Assembly: GCA_037176725.1 (NCBI GenBank) | Contig: JAZBRS010000020.1 | Location: 51,674,001-51,738,000 of the forward strand | Direction of reading: 5' to 3' | DNA length: 64,000 nucleotides | Source: Posidonia oceanica | Taxonomy: Eukaryota; Streptophyta; Magnoliopsida; Alismatales; Posidoniaceae | Shown: positions 47,066 to 58,122 of the stretch, one piece after another | How the letters are laid out: each line of letters starts with the position of its first letter | Numbering within the stretch: the first letter of the stretch is position 1 | Notes under the pieces: model-generated | Database searches by the model: none | What the model was told of the DNA's origin: nothing | What the model saw: the letters and a program-made list of their open reading frames with translations, nothing else | Translations under genes and position numbers: made by a program

Positions 47066-48187
47066 CCCCTACACTTCAGTCAGATACTCAGGAGTGCATC
47101 CTGAGCCTTTTGCAGCTGCAATGTCTGTTGATTTCACGCCATGGCGCATAAGGTCGGCCAGCTCTATTGTGGCAGCGACTGTGCTGAAATGATTGGGCTG
47201 GAGTAGCTTTGGTGCAGTGCTATCGACAAATGCCCCTTGGCGTAGATCGAATTGCCGCATGACCTGGATGGGGTGATACTCCACACCTTCGGTGAACCCT
47301 GGCAGGACGACCAGTCGCATGTCACAGGCGCCAAAGAAAATAGTGAAAGGCTCTGCTGCAGATGGGATGATACACCAAGTTACTGTATCATCTGTCAGCT
47401 GTTCCAGCCTTTCATACTCCTCACGGACAGTCTTGATAGTTTTGGCGTGGCCTCTGCTGCAGTATGTCTCAAATGCATGTTTCTGGGGGCACAGGATGTC
47501 TACCCCCAGATGTCCGGCTAGCCCCACCTGTACCAGAGCCCTGTAGCCATGAAAGTGGCGGCAGCGATGCGAAATGCGGTCCAGTCCGCGATACGTCTCA
47601 GCTAGGATGACAGGTGCCAGGTCGATTTGGCGAGTCACCACAGCAAGGGTGATCTCCGCAACTTCAATAGCAACAGTCATCTGGCCATGACTGAAGATTA
47701 GCTCACCCAGGAAGCGAGTGACAAAGCCGCGAAGCCATAATTCATCTCCTAGGGCGGCACGCTTCTTGGAGACTTCCTCGAAATAGTTCAGGCGGAGCGT
47801 AGGTACGGGCCCGTCGACGTAGACTAGTCTTCTCTCGCAACATTGTGCCGAAAGCCCCGTGAGTTGTCTCAGGACGGCAACATAGCTAGAACGCCTCATG
47901 AACACAGCAGGTCCCATGAGCGTGGAGAAGCCGTAGATTCGGTGCACTTCCTCCGGTGTAGGTGTCAGTTCTGTCCTGCCGAAGCGAAAGACATGGTGCG
48001 CTGGTTTCCAGAACCTTGCAGCAGCGCACAAGAGATGTCGGCTGACCTCCACATCAACAGCTTTCAAAAGTCTGCGTGGGATGCCCTACAGCCTCAGCTT
48101 TTCACAGTCAGCTTCAGTGAGCATGGCGATCCATTCTCGGAGAGTCTCAGAGCAATGTGTTGGAGTCACCAAGGTAGGGAAACCCAT
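47066..48187 (-). pseudogene. Extra ORF downstream of pol; resembles plant mobile-domain / Ogre ORF1-type proteins
   Basis: About 372 codons from the ATG at 48187 to the TAG at 47066-47068. One in-frame TAG sits at 48086-48088 (codon 34); beyond it the frame is open for about 333 codons. Near the start of that open part is F-W-x-P-x-x-x-V-F-R-F-G, then E-L-T-P-T-P-E-E-V. This pattern is known from plant mobile-domain-like proteins and from the extra ORF of Ogre-type elements; the match is from memory of the pattern, not a search. No signal peptide or membrane segment is evident. In Ogre the extra ORF lies upstream of gag; here it lies after integrase, in sense. Length and one stop only suggest later decay than pol. 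Function is unknown. Confidence 0.6.
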
Positions 48188-48384
48188 GGCAGGAGAGAAT
48201 GCAGGTAGCTAGCACGAAATCTTCGAGTACCTGTAGCCAAAGCTGTTTCATCAATCCAGAACATGTACAGGCATGTAATACTGGCAGATAGAGAAGCAGA
48301 TGTGCATATAAAGTTGATAAAGCAGTTCAAATGCTACAGCTAGCAATTAGACCACAAAATTCAAGCACATTCAGCTAAGCAAAG

Positions 48385-48590
48385 GGGGGCTTCGCCTGTA
48401 CAGGGCGGAGCCGCACAAATGGTACTCTTGTCCTCGTCCGTGCGGAGTGAGGAGACAAGGGAAGGGGGCTTCGTTTGTCTGCAACGAAGTCACAAAGGAG
48501 GCGCGCTTGTCCTTGTCCCGTACGGAGCAAGGGGACAAGTGAAAAGAGATTTCGTCCGCCTGGAGCGAAGTCGCACAGGGATTAAGGGTG
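48385..48590 (-). repeat. Satellite-like 78-81 bp tandem units inside the LTR element
   Basis: Two complete units and a partial one. In element sense, GCGACTTCGCTCC...GGACGAAATC, then CTTGTCC...GGACAAGGACAAG, then GTGACTTCGTTGC...AACGAAG, then CGGACGAGGACAAG, then GCGGCTCCGCC...GGCGAAG. The GCGACTTCG-type positions fall at about 48573, 48490 and 48411, a spacing of 78-83 bp. Order, orientation and the two alternating inverted repeats agree with the satellite monomer: GACTTCGT...ACGAAGTC, then CCTCGT...ACGAGGACAAG. Coding potential in one frame also resembles that of the satellite (R-D-K-D-K-R-A-S-F versus R-T-D-E-D-K-L-S-F). Confidence 0.75.
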
Positions 48591-49750
48591 GCGCCTAACT
48601 GCGTAGACCCGACGGCCCGAGAGGGGCCCCTAAGGGGTGCCAAGGTTGTCCTACTGCCCCTAGAGTAATCGTCCTGTCTCTGATTACTGATGCTTTCCCT
48701 GAGCTGTTGGACTGGTGGTGATTGGTTGCACTGGGGCTTGGAGGCGGTCAACCTGCATTGGCAGACGCACTGTCCCAGTGCTGAGCCGAGCCTTGCAGAG
48801 TGGGAGGAAAGGGGCAAAAGGAGTGCTTTGATAGTGAATAGATGCATGCATGATCTATACTAAACCTATCGCCCTCAACATATGGAGTGCTTGATGCCTG
48901 CTGCAAAGGAAGGAGCGGTCTTTGACTCACCAGACTCTACTCGGATTCCTAACTATTGGTGGCACTCCAGAAAGGGTATTATGGGCGCTCGGGTGGTGGT
49001 GTAGTGAGGACGGGCTCCATGCCAAACTCTCAAGGGGCTACACCTACTATTTTCATTTTTTTCTTCTCCCTTTTTCTTTTGGGCTCCCCCATAGGTGTGT
49101 AGTACTTTCCCTATCCCTAGCTTGGGGGGGTATTGGGTGTCTGGTAATGGCTAGGGGAGAATGGCTAGGCCCCACGGGATCTGTGTATTTCCCAGGTGCA
49201 AATCTAGTACCTCTCTAAGACTAGGAAAGGGGGGGAATCACACTGCTTGCCTTTATTTTCGGGGCTGACTTTTGTTTTGCTTGTTTTTTTTTTTCTTCTT
49301 TTTGTCTTTTCTTTCTTGTTCTTTTTCTCTTCTCCTTTTTTTTTGGCTTGCAGGCTTCCACTGTCCCTAACTTAGAGGTAATGGGTGCCTGGTTTTGAGA
49401 CAAAAGGGGCTAGGCCTTGTATGGCTTGTGGATTTACAGGCGTGGATTTGGATCCTCCCCAAGGCAAACTAGAGGGACGAGGTCGTCTGTCCTAGAAGGG
49501 TTTAGACATTTCATCTGTTCTCACTTGATGGTGGCTCCCTCACTAGTTAGGACATCCAAGTAGTGTCAGGTGAGGTAGAGGGTACTCCTTCTAGGGCAAG
49601 CAAGCATCTCCAATTTTCGTCATCCGGCTTATGATAGTAATGCACATAATACATTTACATCTTTTATGCTGAAAAATAAACAAGCCTAAAATGCATGGGA
49701 AAGATGGAATGCAAGAAGTAAGAGAGAAAAGACTGTGCAAGGCAGCGGCA
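48591..49750 (-). other. Spacer between integrase and 3' region
   Basis: About 1.1 kb with no recognisable coding sequence. It contains pyrimidine-rich stretches on the + strand (49040-49080 and 49280-49345) and two similar blocks, GGTAATGGGTGCCTGG-like near 49380 and GTATTGGGTGTCTGGTAATG near 49130. These suggest an old local duplication. Confidence 0.55.
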
Positions 49751-49752
49751 GG

Positions 49753-50728
49753 CTACTGGTAGTACTTCTTGAGGTAGCATGAATTGACCGGCTCGGACTG
49801 CTGCGCCGCTGGAGAAGATCTGCTTGATTAAGAAGAGACCACGCCAGTTGGGCCGGAATTTCCCTCGACCGTCGGAGAGATGGATGGCCCGGAGGACCAT
49901 ATCCCCTGGATTGAAGCTTCTAGGCCTAATCTTCTTCAGGTATGCTCGGGCCGAGCGCTTCTGGTAGCACTGAGCATGATGTATGGCCTGCAGCCTATGC
50001 TCATCAATCAGGTTTAGCTGGATGTGGCGGTCTTCGACCCATTCTACTTCTTCTAGCTCAGCTTCTCGTAGGATCTGCAGTGAGGGGATCTCTACCTCGA
50101 CAAGCAGCACTGCCTCCATGCCATACACCAGAGAGTACGGGGTGGCTCCTGTTGAGCTTCGGACTGATGTCCTATATGCCCAGAGCACGTACGAAAGCTT
50201 ATCATGCCAGTCCTTGTGAGTCTCTACCATCTTTTTCAAGATCTTGATAAGGTTCTTGTTGGCAGACTCTACCGTGCCGTTCATCTGTGGCTGATAAGGT
50301 GAGAATCGGTGATGCTTGATGTGGAAGCTCTACAGGTAGTCTTCTTTCCTCTTGGCTATGAAGTTTGTGTCGTTATCAGAGATGAGCGCGTGCGAGACCC
50401 CATATCGGGCTATGATATTGTTTCTGATAAACTTTTCTATAGCCACGGCAGTAACTGTCTTATAGGAGGCTACTTCCACCTACTTGATAAAGTAGTCGAT
50501 CACCACTAGGATGTAGCGATGACCGTTGGATGCTGGTGGGTGTACGGCGCCAATGACATCGATCCCCCAGGTGGAGAAGGGCCATGGCGAAGACATGCTG
50601 TGCAATTCCTGTGGGGGTGCGTGCATGAAGTTCCCATGAATCTGGCAGCTATGGCACTTGCGCACAAATTGGCAGCAGTCTGCCTCCATGGTTGATCAGA
50701 TGTAGCCTTGGAGCATAATCTTCTTGTC
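49753..50728 (-). pseudogene. Integrase domain of pol (decayed)
   Basis: Carries out strand transfer of the cDNA into host DNA in intact elements. The zinc-binding end keeps C-H-S-C-Q-I-H-G (near 50650). The catalytic core shows G-I-D-V-I-G (first Asp, near 50560), L-I-S-D-N-D (second Asp, near 50375) and N-G-T-V-E-S-A-N-K-N (Glu, near 50270), so the DDE triad is still encoded. The C-terminus has G-K-F-R-P-N-W-R-G. Damage: a 1-nt frameshift from the RNase H frame near 50725, a TGA at 50696-50698, TAG at 50480-50482 (where Trp is expected), TAG at 50330-50332, and a frameshift near 49790. The expected end is the TAG at 49753-49755; the shifted frame runs on to 49664. Confidence 0.85.
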
Positions 50729-52186
50729 AGCAACACACCATTCATGTGAGGGTCGCAGGTCCCTGCATGGACTTGGAGCATCAGTGTGTCGGCCTCCTTT
50801 TTGTTTACGTAGCGTAGGAGCATCAGATTGTACGATCTTCTGTACAGATGTCCTGCCCCTATCACGTACTTCAACGCCAGATGCGCCAAAGTCTTTCTAT
50901 CTGTGACTGAGGTGCTAGGTGGGGGGCTGCCAGATTCCAGGAAGACTTTAATGTCATGGTACCAGGGGAGCTCCTCTGCTGGATCCGCTTCCTCGATAGT
51001 CATGTAGTGTGCGGGCTGTTCAACACGAGAGACTGATACGTCCACTGCATAGCCCTCGGGTATGGAGAGCCAAGACGCTAAGGTTGCCAGAGCATCTGCA
51101 TAGGCGTTCTTGGCCCTATTCATGTAAGTGAAGCGGATGTCTTCAAATTCTCCTATCAGCTTCAGTAGGCATTCATGATAGGGTACTAGCTTAGGGTCCT
51201 TGGTCTTCCAATCGCCGTTAACCTGGGAGATGACCAGCATCACATCTCCGTGCACATGCAGCTTGTGCACATCATGCTCAAGTGCGACTTGCAGTCCTAG
51301 AAGGTAGGCTTCGTACTCTGCCTCATTGTTGGTGCAAGGGAATATCATCTTCCTTGCAAAGGGGATTAGAACTCCCTGCAGCATTGATAGGACAGCGCCG
51401 ATGCCTCTGCCCCTTCTATTAACTGCGCCATCAAAGTACAGATGCCACTGTAGCTCATCTTCAGGATCCTTTTGCTCTGAATCCTCCATGGCGAACAGAA
51501 TGTCTTCATCGGGGAACTGTGTCTGCAGAGGTTGGTATTCAGGTAAGGGGAAGTCGGCCAGATGATCTGCCATGGCTTGACCCTTCATTGATTTTTGCGT
51601 GACGAAGGTGATGTCGTATTGAGACAATAACACCTGCCACTTAACACATCTACTTACCATAGCCGGCTTCTGAAAAAGGAACTTGATGGGGTCATGCTGG
51701 CATAAGAGCTGGACTGGGTGTGCCATCATGTAATGCCTTAGCTTCTGTGTAGCCCAGAGCAGAGACAAGCAGGTCTTCTCTATGGCACTATACTTGGCTT
51801 TGCAATCAGTAAACTTCTTGCTCAGGTAGTAGATGGCACGCTCCTTTCTACCAGTTTCATCATGTTGGCCCAAGACGGCGCCCATGGAATGCTGCGTGGT
51901 AGAAAGATAGAGAATCAATGGTCTTCCTAGCACAGGAGTGACCAGGACAGGAGGCTTGATCAAGAGCTGCTTGATCTTGTCAAATGCAGCTTGGCACTCC
52001 TCGCTCCAGTTGATCTGTGCATTCTTCTTCAGGAGCTTAAAGATCGGTTCGTAGATGGGTGTGAGTTACGCGATGAACCGACTGATGTATTGCAGATGCC
52101 CCAGCAGGCCTCTGACTTCATTCTCAGTCCTAGTGGGTGGCATGTCTATGATGGCTTTAGCCTTACTCGGGTCCACTTCAATTCCC
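50725..52186 (-). pseudogene. RNase H plus second (archaeal-type) RNase H of pol
   Basis: The first half is the RNase H linked to Ty3 RT: P-L-I-L-Y-L-S, then the K-Y-S-A-I-E-K-T-C-L-S-L-L-W-A block near 51780. It degrades the RNA of RNA:DNA hybrids. The second half (about 51420-51080) is another RNase H fold, with Y-F-D-G-A, N-N-E-A-E-Y-E-A-Y, H-G-D and Y-A-D-A-L-A-T-L-A-S. These supply the expected D-E-D-D residues. This extra aRNH domain is a hallmark of the Tat group. The frame is interrupted by TAA at 52066-52068 (Gln expected), then open from about 51963 to 50735, where a frameshift leads into integrase. Confidence 0.85.
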
Positions 52187-52188
52187 CT

Positions 52189-53067
52189 CTAGCTGACGAT
52201 GTAGCCCAACAGCTTACTGGATGATACCCTGAATACACATTTACTGGGGTTAAGGCAAAGCTTGTATTTCCTCAGGTGATCAAAGAGCTTCTTGAGGCAG
52301 ATAAGGTGATCCTCAGGCTCTCTAGACTTAGCGATAATGTTGTCCACGTAGACCTCAACTTCTTGGTGCATGAGGTCGTGGAATAATGCTATCATCGCCC
52401 TCTGATATATTGCTCCAGCGTTCTTGAGCCCAAATGGCATGACCTGATAGTAGAAGACTCCCCAGGGGGTGATAAATGAGGTCTTCACCATGTCTTCTTC
52501 TGGCATTCTGATCTGATTGTAGCCGGAGAAGCCGTCCATGAAGGAGAGCATCTTGTGCCCCGTAGTGTTGTCTACCAGGACGTCGATGTGTGGTAGGGGA
52601 AAGTCATCCTTAGGACTGGCTTTGTTCAGATCCCTATAATCATTGCACATATGGACCCGTCCATCCTTCTTGGGCACAGGCACAACATTTGCGAGCCATT
52701 CTGGATAGAGGACGACCTTGAGAAAACCAACACTGTGCTGCTTCATGATTTCCTCCTTGATTTTGAGCAGCCACTGTGGTCGCCACTTCCGGAGCTTCTG
52801 CTTTACTGGCTTCGCGTCTGGGTCTAGAGGCAAGTTGTGCACCATGATCTCGACATCAAGGCCGACCATGTCTTCATAGCTCCAAGCGAAGACATTTGCA
52901 TATTCCATAAGGAATGCAATAAACTCTGCTCTAGCCTGGGGCGGCAATAGGGCGCTGATGCGAACCTCTCTGACATCTTCGACTGTGCCAACATTGATAA
53001 CCTCCGTCTCTTCCTCGACATGGAGGTTGGACCCTTCCAGGTCATCATCATAAGGCGGACCTCTCAT
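52189..53067 (-). pseudogene. Reverse transcriptase domain of pol, YVDD changed to YVDN
   Basis: A Ty3-type RT of about 290 codons. Visible in order: V-P-V-P-K-K-D-G-R-V-H-M-C-N-D-Y-R-D-L-N-K-A, F-P-L-P-H-I-D, F-M-D-G-F-S-G-Y-N-Q-I, V-F-Y-Y-Q-V-M-P-F-G-L-K-N-A-G-A-I-Y-Q, then Y-V-D-N-I-I-A-K-S. The second Asp of the catalytic Y-V-D-D is Asn (52339-52341), a single G-to-A change in element sense at a former CpG, and should inactivate the enzyme. The frame ends at TAG (52189-52191) exactly where Gln is expected in the I-V-S-Q-R-G-I-E segment, with homology continuing beyond. The acidic stretch just upstream (53068-53100) is in another frame. Confidence 0.92.
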
Positions 53068-54897
53068 CTACGCCTATATCCCCCTCCTCCTCATATGCAA
53101 CGAGTTCTGAGAGGATCTCCTTCTCAAATGTAGGATCTGTAATGTCGAAAGAGTGGACAGGTCCCGCCTCTTGATCTGGATGATGCCTCAAGATGGTCAC
53201 GCTCACCCGAGTAATTCTGTGGGCTCGGTGGGTGACGTCTGCTTCAGTGGCCCCTGGTCCCGCTGACTGATCTAGCTGCTATGGCTGCTCTGTCTACTCC
53301 GACTGCTCTGGCACCACTGTCATTGCTAGGACTGTCTGGAATGCTGGGACTACTTTGTCTGCTACTACTACTGTCTGTACTGTCTCATCCTTCGCGTTCT
53401 CAGATGTGCTCGCGGGGAGTGCCGAAGATGGACAACTATTCTCTAGGTGACAAATCTGTGTACTATCGTCAAATGCGCCGCTTGTGCGGGGCATGCGCCA
53501 CACGAACCACCTAGACCTGCCTTCAGCCTCCGGTTCTTCTTCCAAGACCATGATGGAGGAATGGTCTTGCAGCAGGGAGGGATCTGTAGCCATGGCTTTC
53601 CCTTTCCTCAACGTCTGTTGCTCGGCGGCATTTTCAGCGAACACCGCGAGTTGTTCCTAGAACAGCAATTCCAAGTCTTCAAGCCTGTCAGCCACTTGGG
53701 CTTCTGCAGTCGCACCTTCCTCGTCTTCAGAGAGCGTGTCGACGTAATAGGCGCAAGCGGCCTCTTCAGAGTCCTACCCGACGATTCCTCCGCCTACGGG
53801 GTCTACTCTGGCATTTGTTATGTTACTGGCAAGTTGGTTGGCTGACCTCCTGGCACGGCTGGTTGAGGCATTGGGGGGATTAGAGATGCGAATAGGCTAG
53901 TCAGGGATGCCACTGACAGTGACACCAACAGGGACAGTACTGTGGCTAGAGGGGAGGCAAAGGTGCTCTTCTGAAGGTCCAATAGCTGGACGGTTGCTCT
54001 GAGGGATGAAGCACCGGCACCCATGTGTGATGGTGGTTGTTTCTCTATAGTAGCGGTGGGGGTCTTCCACAATGTTAGATCTGCTGAAGCAGATGGTGCT
54101 ATGGCTGATGGTGCCGCCTGCTTTGCTTGTGGAGCTACTGATGAGGCAGGCTGAGTCACGCCGTTGCCTGAATCGACTGATTGCACCCCTAGAAAAGGTA
54201 ACTTCAGTACTGGTGCAGCTGCGACCGCGAGTGGACAAGTGGCTAGTGCCTACAGAGGTGCTCCCGATTCTGGAGCTGTTGAAATGGCTGTCATAGGCAC
54301 TGGTGAAGCTGCAGAAGAAGAAATCGTCATCTCTAACACAGGCTTTACTGAATCTGCCACTGTATCAAGATAAGGGAGGGCCAGGCAGACTGACAAGGAG
54401 ATTGCAGGATTGATCTGGGCTTCTTCCTTGGACTGTGCTGGGACAACCGTGCCAGGCTGCTCTTCATCAGAATAGTAATCCTCTATGCAGACCCACTCAT
54501 CTGTCGGCAACGGGGGATTCTGGCACGGTGCTGGTTGGGCTGTTGCTGGGCTCGTGTTCGGGTCGAGAATACCTGCACTGACGAAGTTAGTGAGGTCCTG
54601 AGAGATCATGAGCTTCCGCTTCCCTGAATGCAGGCGCTCACCATCTCAGGGCTGCCATTCATATCCTAGGCCTTGGAACTTTTCATGCTCCTCGGTAGTG
54701 ACCGGCTCGGCAATCTCTTGGCCATGATGCCCAAGTGGCGTTCCCTTCTCATAGCCCCACCTACGACAAATGTTCTCGACCATCCTAGAAGGGTTACAAT
54801 GAATGGCTAGAGAGCTGACACGCTCAAGAAGAGGAATAAAGTTAATCGGCTCAAACTGGTTAACACGGTACAAGGTATCCGACGGCTTAGGATCAAA
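53068..54897 (-). other. Long protease-RT spacer (possible intron region)
   Basis: About 1.8 kb between the protease and RT domains with poor coding continuity. Near 54870-54650 a segment with R-W-G-Y-E-K-G-T-P-L-G and G-L-G-Y-E continues the post-protease region. An acidic segment (D-E-W-V-C-I-E-D-Y-Y-S-D-E-E) lies near 54490. The rest, to about 53100, is Pro/Ser/Ala-rich in scattered frames. In Ogre elements an intron is known in this part of gag-pro-pol; whether splice sites remain here cannot be decided by eye. Confidence 0.55.
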
Positions 54898-55794
54898 TTA
54901 GACAGTTGGCTGAGACGCAGAAGAGACCACCTCGATCGGTTCTTTGTCAAAGTTTTCCGCCATGACGACGATAACATCGTCATCGTAACGAAACTTGATC
55001 ATATGGTGGAGGGTCGAGGGGATCACCTGATGCATGTGCAGCCAAGGGCGCCCAAGCAGAAGATTAAAAGAAGGCTCCAAGTCGACGATATAGAATTCGA
55101 CATCGAATTCGATCGGGCCAATGGTAAGTGGAATAACCAGGATTCCCAGAGAATCATGCTGCGTCTTGTTAAAAGAGGTCATTCCCTTCACAGCTGGTGT
55201 GATATGCTCGGCTTTGAATCCGAGCTTCAATGCTGTGCGTATGGGACAGATGTTAAGGTCTGACCCATTATCGACCAGCGAGAGGGGAATGCGAAACCTT
55301 TTGAACTGCACCGTGATGGACAGGGACTGATTATGATTAGTCCCCTCTGGAGGCAGTTCATCGCTCGAGAAAGAGATGACCTGTGGCTCTGCGATCATAC
55401 CCACCATATTTTCCAGAGTTGAAGGCTCGATGGTTTGGGACACATGGGCGGCCTAGAACACACGAAGAAAAGCCTCTCAGTGTTCGCGGGAAGAACGTAT
55501 CAGGTCCCAGATGGATATGTCAACCTTGACTTTTTCCAGCTGGGCCGTTATGTCAACTGAAGGCTGGTCTTTTTTGGTGGTGGGGATAGTGGGTCTGGTG
55601 GTAGGTTCTGTAGAGGTGGGATTAGGGGATTGGTTCACTGGAGGTTGGCTCACAGGTGGGGATGGGCCTATTGGTGGTTGGTTCACAGGCAGAGTAGGTT
55701 CAGGACTGTTAGGCCTGGCTATTGGGGCTGCAGGTCTGGTTACTGGGGCGGTGGGTCTGTACACCCTCCCCGACCGCATGACATCCGCACACAT
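54898..55794 (-). pseudogene. Aspartic protease region of pol
   Basis: Two open pieces in sense. The first, 55477-55794, starts with R-S-G-R-V-Y and a Pro-rich repeat, then an I-S-I-W-D-L-I-R-S-S segment, typical of the stretch leading to the Tat-group protease. The second, 54898-55443, holds the catalytic motif L-V-D-N-G-S-D-L-N (the D-T/S-G of other retroelements; D-N-G-S is the form I recall for Tat/Ogre), then F-N-L-L-L-G-R-P-W, the usual flap-side I-L-G-R-P-W block. It would cleave the polyprotein. A stop and a frame change separate the pieces near 55460. Confidence 0.8.
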
Positions 55795-56329
55795 TTCTGC
55801 GGCGTAGTCATAATGAATACGGTGGGTATCCCTGGTTAGGTTAATAACTGGGTGAGCACAAGCTACGAGCTCGAGAGGGGTCAGTGGGGTATTTGTCGGT
55901 TGGCAGGTAGATGAAGGTTGTTGTTGGGGAGGCTGTGCTGGCTCTGGCCTGTAGGCAGATGGGGGGTTGAGCCTCTAGTTGTATGGCGGGCCTCGCGGTA
56001 ACACGCTCCGGCTTGGCATTCAGTCGGATCATGTGAATCCCTGGCTCGGAGCTAGCGAGCGCTGCAAGATAGAGAGAAGAAGAAACGGGCACAGAAAGAT
56101 CTTGAATCAGATCATAAGGGTCCACCATAGATGCAGTGGGCCCAAAGGGGAAGAGAGAATGCACACCTGAAGTCCTCGCACTTCCTGGGCCAGAATGCTC
56201 AGGCAGGGGCTATTGGACAATGCTTGGATTAGGGGGACCTGTTCCTAATGCAGAGGGGGATGCTGGTGGAGGGGTGGAAGAAGATGCTGCCTCCTGAGTG
56301 TTGATACTGATGACCTTCCAGTCAATCAG

Positions 56330-58122
56330 GTCCTACATAGCTCCCCGCAGAGTGAAGCAATTGTTTGTCGAGTGCCCGACTACTCGATGAAAATCGCAGA
56401 AGTGATCCGTCCTATACCACCTCGAAAGAGGGTTCGGTGGTGGGCAGATTTCGGGGAGCGTGAGGAGTGACGCGACCTTGGGGAGGACGGCGCTCAATGG
56501 CTCCACAAGTTGAGTGTAGTGGCACTGAGGGTGGGGCCGTCTCTGCCCTTAGTGTTGTCATTGCCAAACTGGTGGGGCTGAGTAGACCGGTCAGGCGGTG
56601 GTAGTGATCTGTGGTGTGTGAGGTGCACTAGGTGTGGGTGCATACACTACTTGATTCGGGCCGGGCAGAGCTACCATGTGGACAGGAGCGGTAGGAGAGT
56701 CGACGTATGCAACGGCGGGCCACAGGGGATCCCTCCTCCTAGGGTTGTTGTTGTTGCCACCGCCGTTGTTGTTGGTGTTGCTGCTACTGGGGGAGGTGGC
56801 TTGCTTGGCGAAAACAGAGAGTGTTGGAAAATTGCCGCTCTGTAGGGTGCTCTCCACACGTGTGCCGACCCGAATTAGCGATGCAAAACTAGTGACAGCC
56901 TGGATGGCAAGCAGAGCACCAGTGGATGGCTGCACGCCTCGGATTACAATCCCGACAGATTCCTCGTCAGAGGGTCTATTGCGAACTTGTGCAGCAAGGG
57001 CATGGCAACGGCCGACGTACTCTCCGAACGGCTCGTTGTTTCTTTGCTTGAGAGCGACGAGGTCCTCACACTTAGGGACCAAGTCAAGATTGAAGGAGTA
57101 TTGTTCCAGGAACGCCCTGCCTAAGTCGTTCCAAGTCTTGATGGTGGCCATATCAAGTGATGTGAACCACTTGAGGGCCAGGCCAGTAAAACTCTTCTGA
57201 AACAGGCGGATCAACAACCTGTCATCAGCCTGAAGCTGAGCCAAGTCTCCGCAATACACCTTCAAATGGGGGATGGGGCAGTCCCTATCATTGTATTTGT
57301 CAAATGTCGGGATTTTGAATTTCAGTGGGAGTACCGCCTCTGGAAAGCAACAGAGGTCTCGGGAGTGGTAGGAGTGGAAGTCCGTGCCTTGCACTTGTCG
57401 AAGTGCTTTCTCTAGAACGGTGAACCTATCATCGTTGGATTCTAAAGTTGCTGCCAAAGGTGATGGGACAGTAGGGGCAGGAACTACATACGCCGTATGG
57501 GTTGCACCGAGGTGCTCCTCTGGATCCACCATCGCGTCGCCTGGTGATGCAACGGGATGGCCAGCGTATCCATGCAGATGTGCAGTGGGTGCTGTGGGTG
57601 GTGCCAAGTATGCAGGGGGAAATTGCCGATGCACAGGATGGGGGTATGTAGGATGCTATGTGGTGAATTGTGGGGATTGTGGGAGCAACAGCTACTACAA
57701 TGGCATGGTGCCAAGCAGCGGGCCAGAGAAGTGCTGCACCCGAACCAACCCGAGGGACTGGCCACCAGGTGGTGGAGATGCATGCTGTGCGGTGAATGAA
57801 GTGTGTGCAGAGAGGGGAGGCTATGCCCCTATCACAGGAGTAGAGAGCAGCTGGGGTGATGGCCGGGGCGGTAGGGCAGTAGGGAATGCCTGGAGAGCAG
57901 GAACAAGATGTAGACGGATCTCAGGTGCAGAAGGAGCTGGAGGAGGGCGGGTAGACAGAGCCATGCCCTGAAAGATCTGGGCAAGCTCTGCCAAGCGTTG
58001 GTATCGCTCCTCAGGGGTCCCGTCAATGGGAATGCTGAATTGCAGTGCTGGCGAGGGACCAGATGCAAGGGGAAGGACTCAGACTGTCCAGAAGGATAGG
58101 ATCCTAAGGAGTAAGTCGCCAT
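56330..58122 (-). pseudogene. gag (decayed)
   Basis: Structural protein that packages element RNA. The likely Met is at 58122 (M-A-T-Y-S-L-G-S); a 1-nt frameshift near 58075 moves the sequence into the frame reading P-E-E-R-Y-Q-R-L-A-E-L-A-Q. A Pro-rich stretch follows, with a TAG near 57660. The capsid core is open at 56591-57634: F-K-I-P-T-F-D-K-Y, L-K-W-F-T-S-L-D, T-W-N-D-L, F-L-E-Q-Y-S-F-N. A C-D-F-H-x3-G-H-S-T-N-N-C-F knuckle-like motif follows near 56400, then a TAG near 56336 (Gln expected). Upstream, 58123-58551 is open but Pro/Ser-rich and may be leader. The rest to 55800 is Ser/Pro-rich Gag-protease linker. Confidence 0.8.

Noticed and set aside
56676..57971. Long + strand frames opposite gag
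   Set aside because: Shadows of the Pro-rich gag on the other strand; the minus strand has the recognisable capsid motifs.
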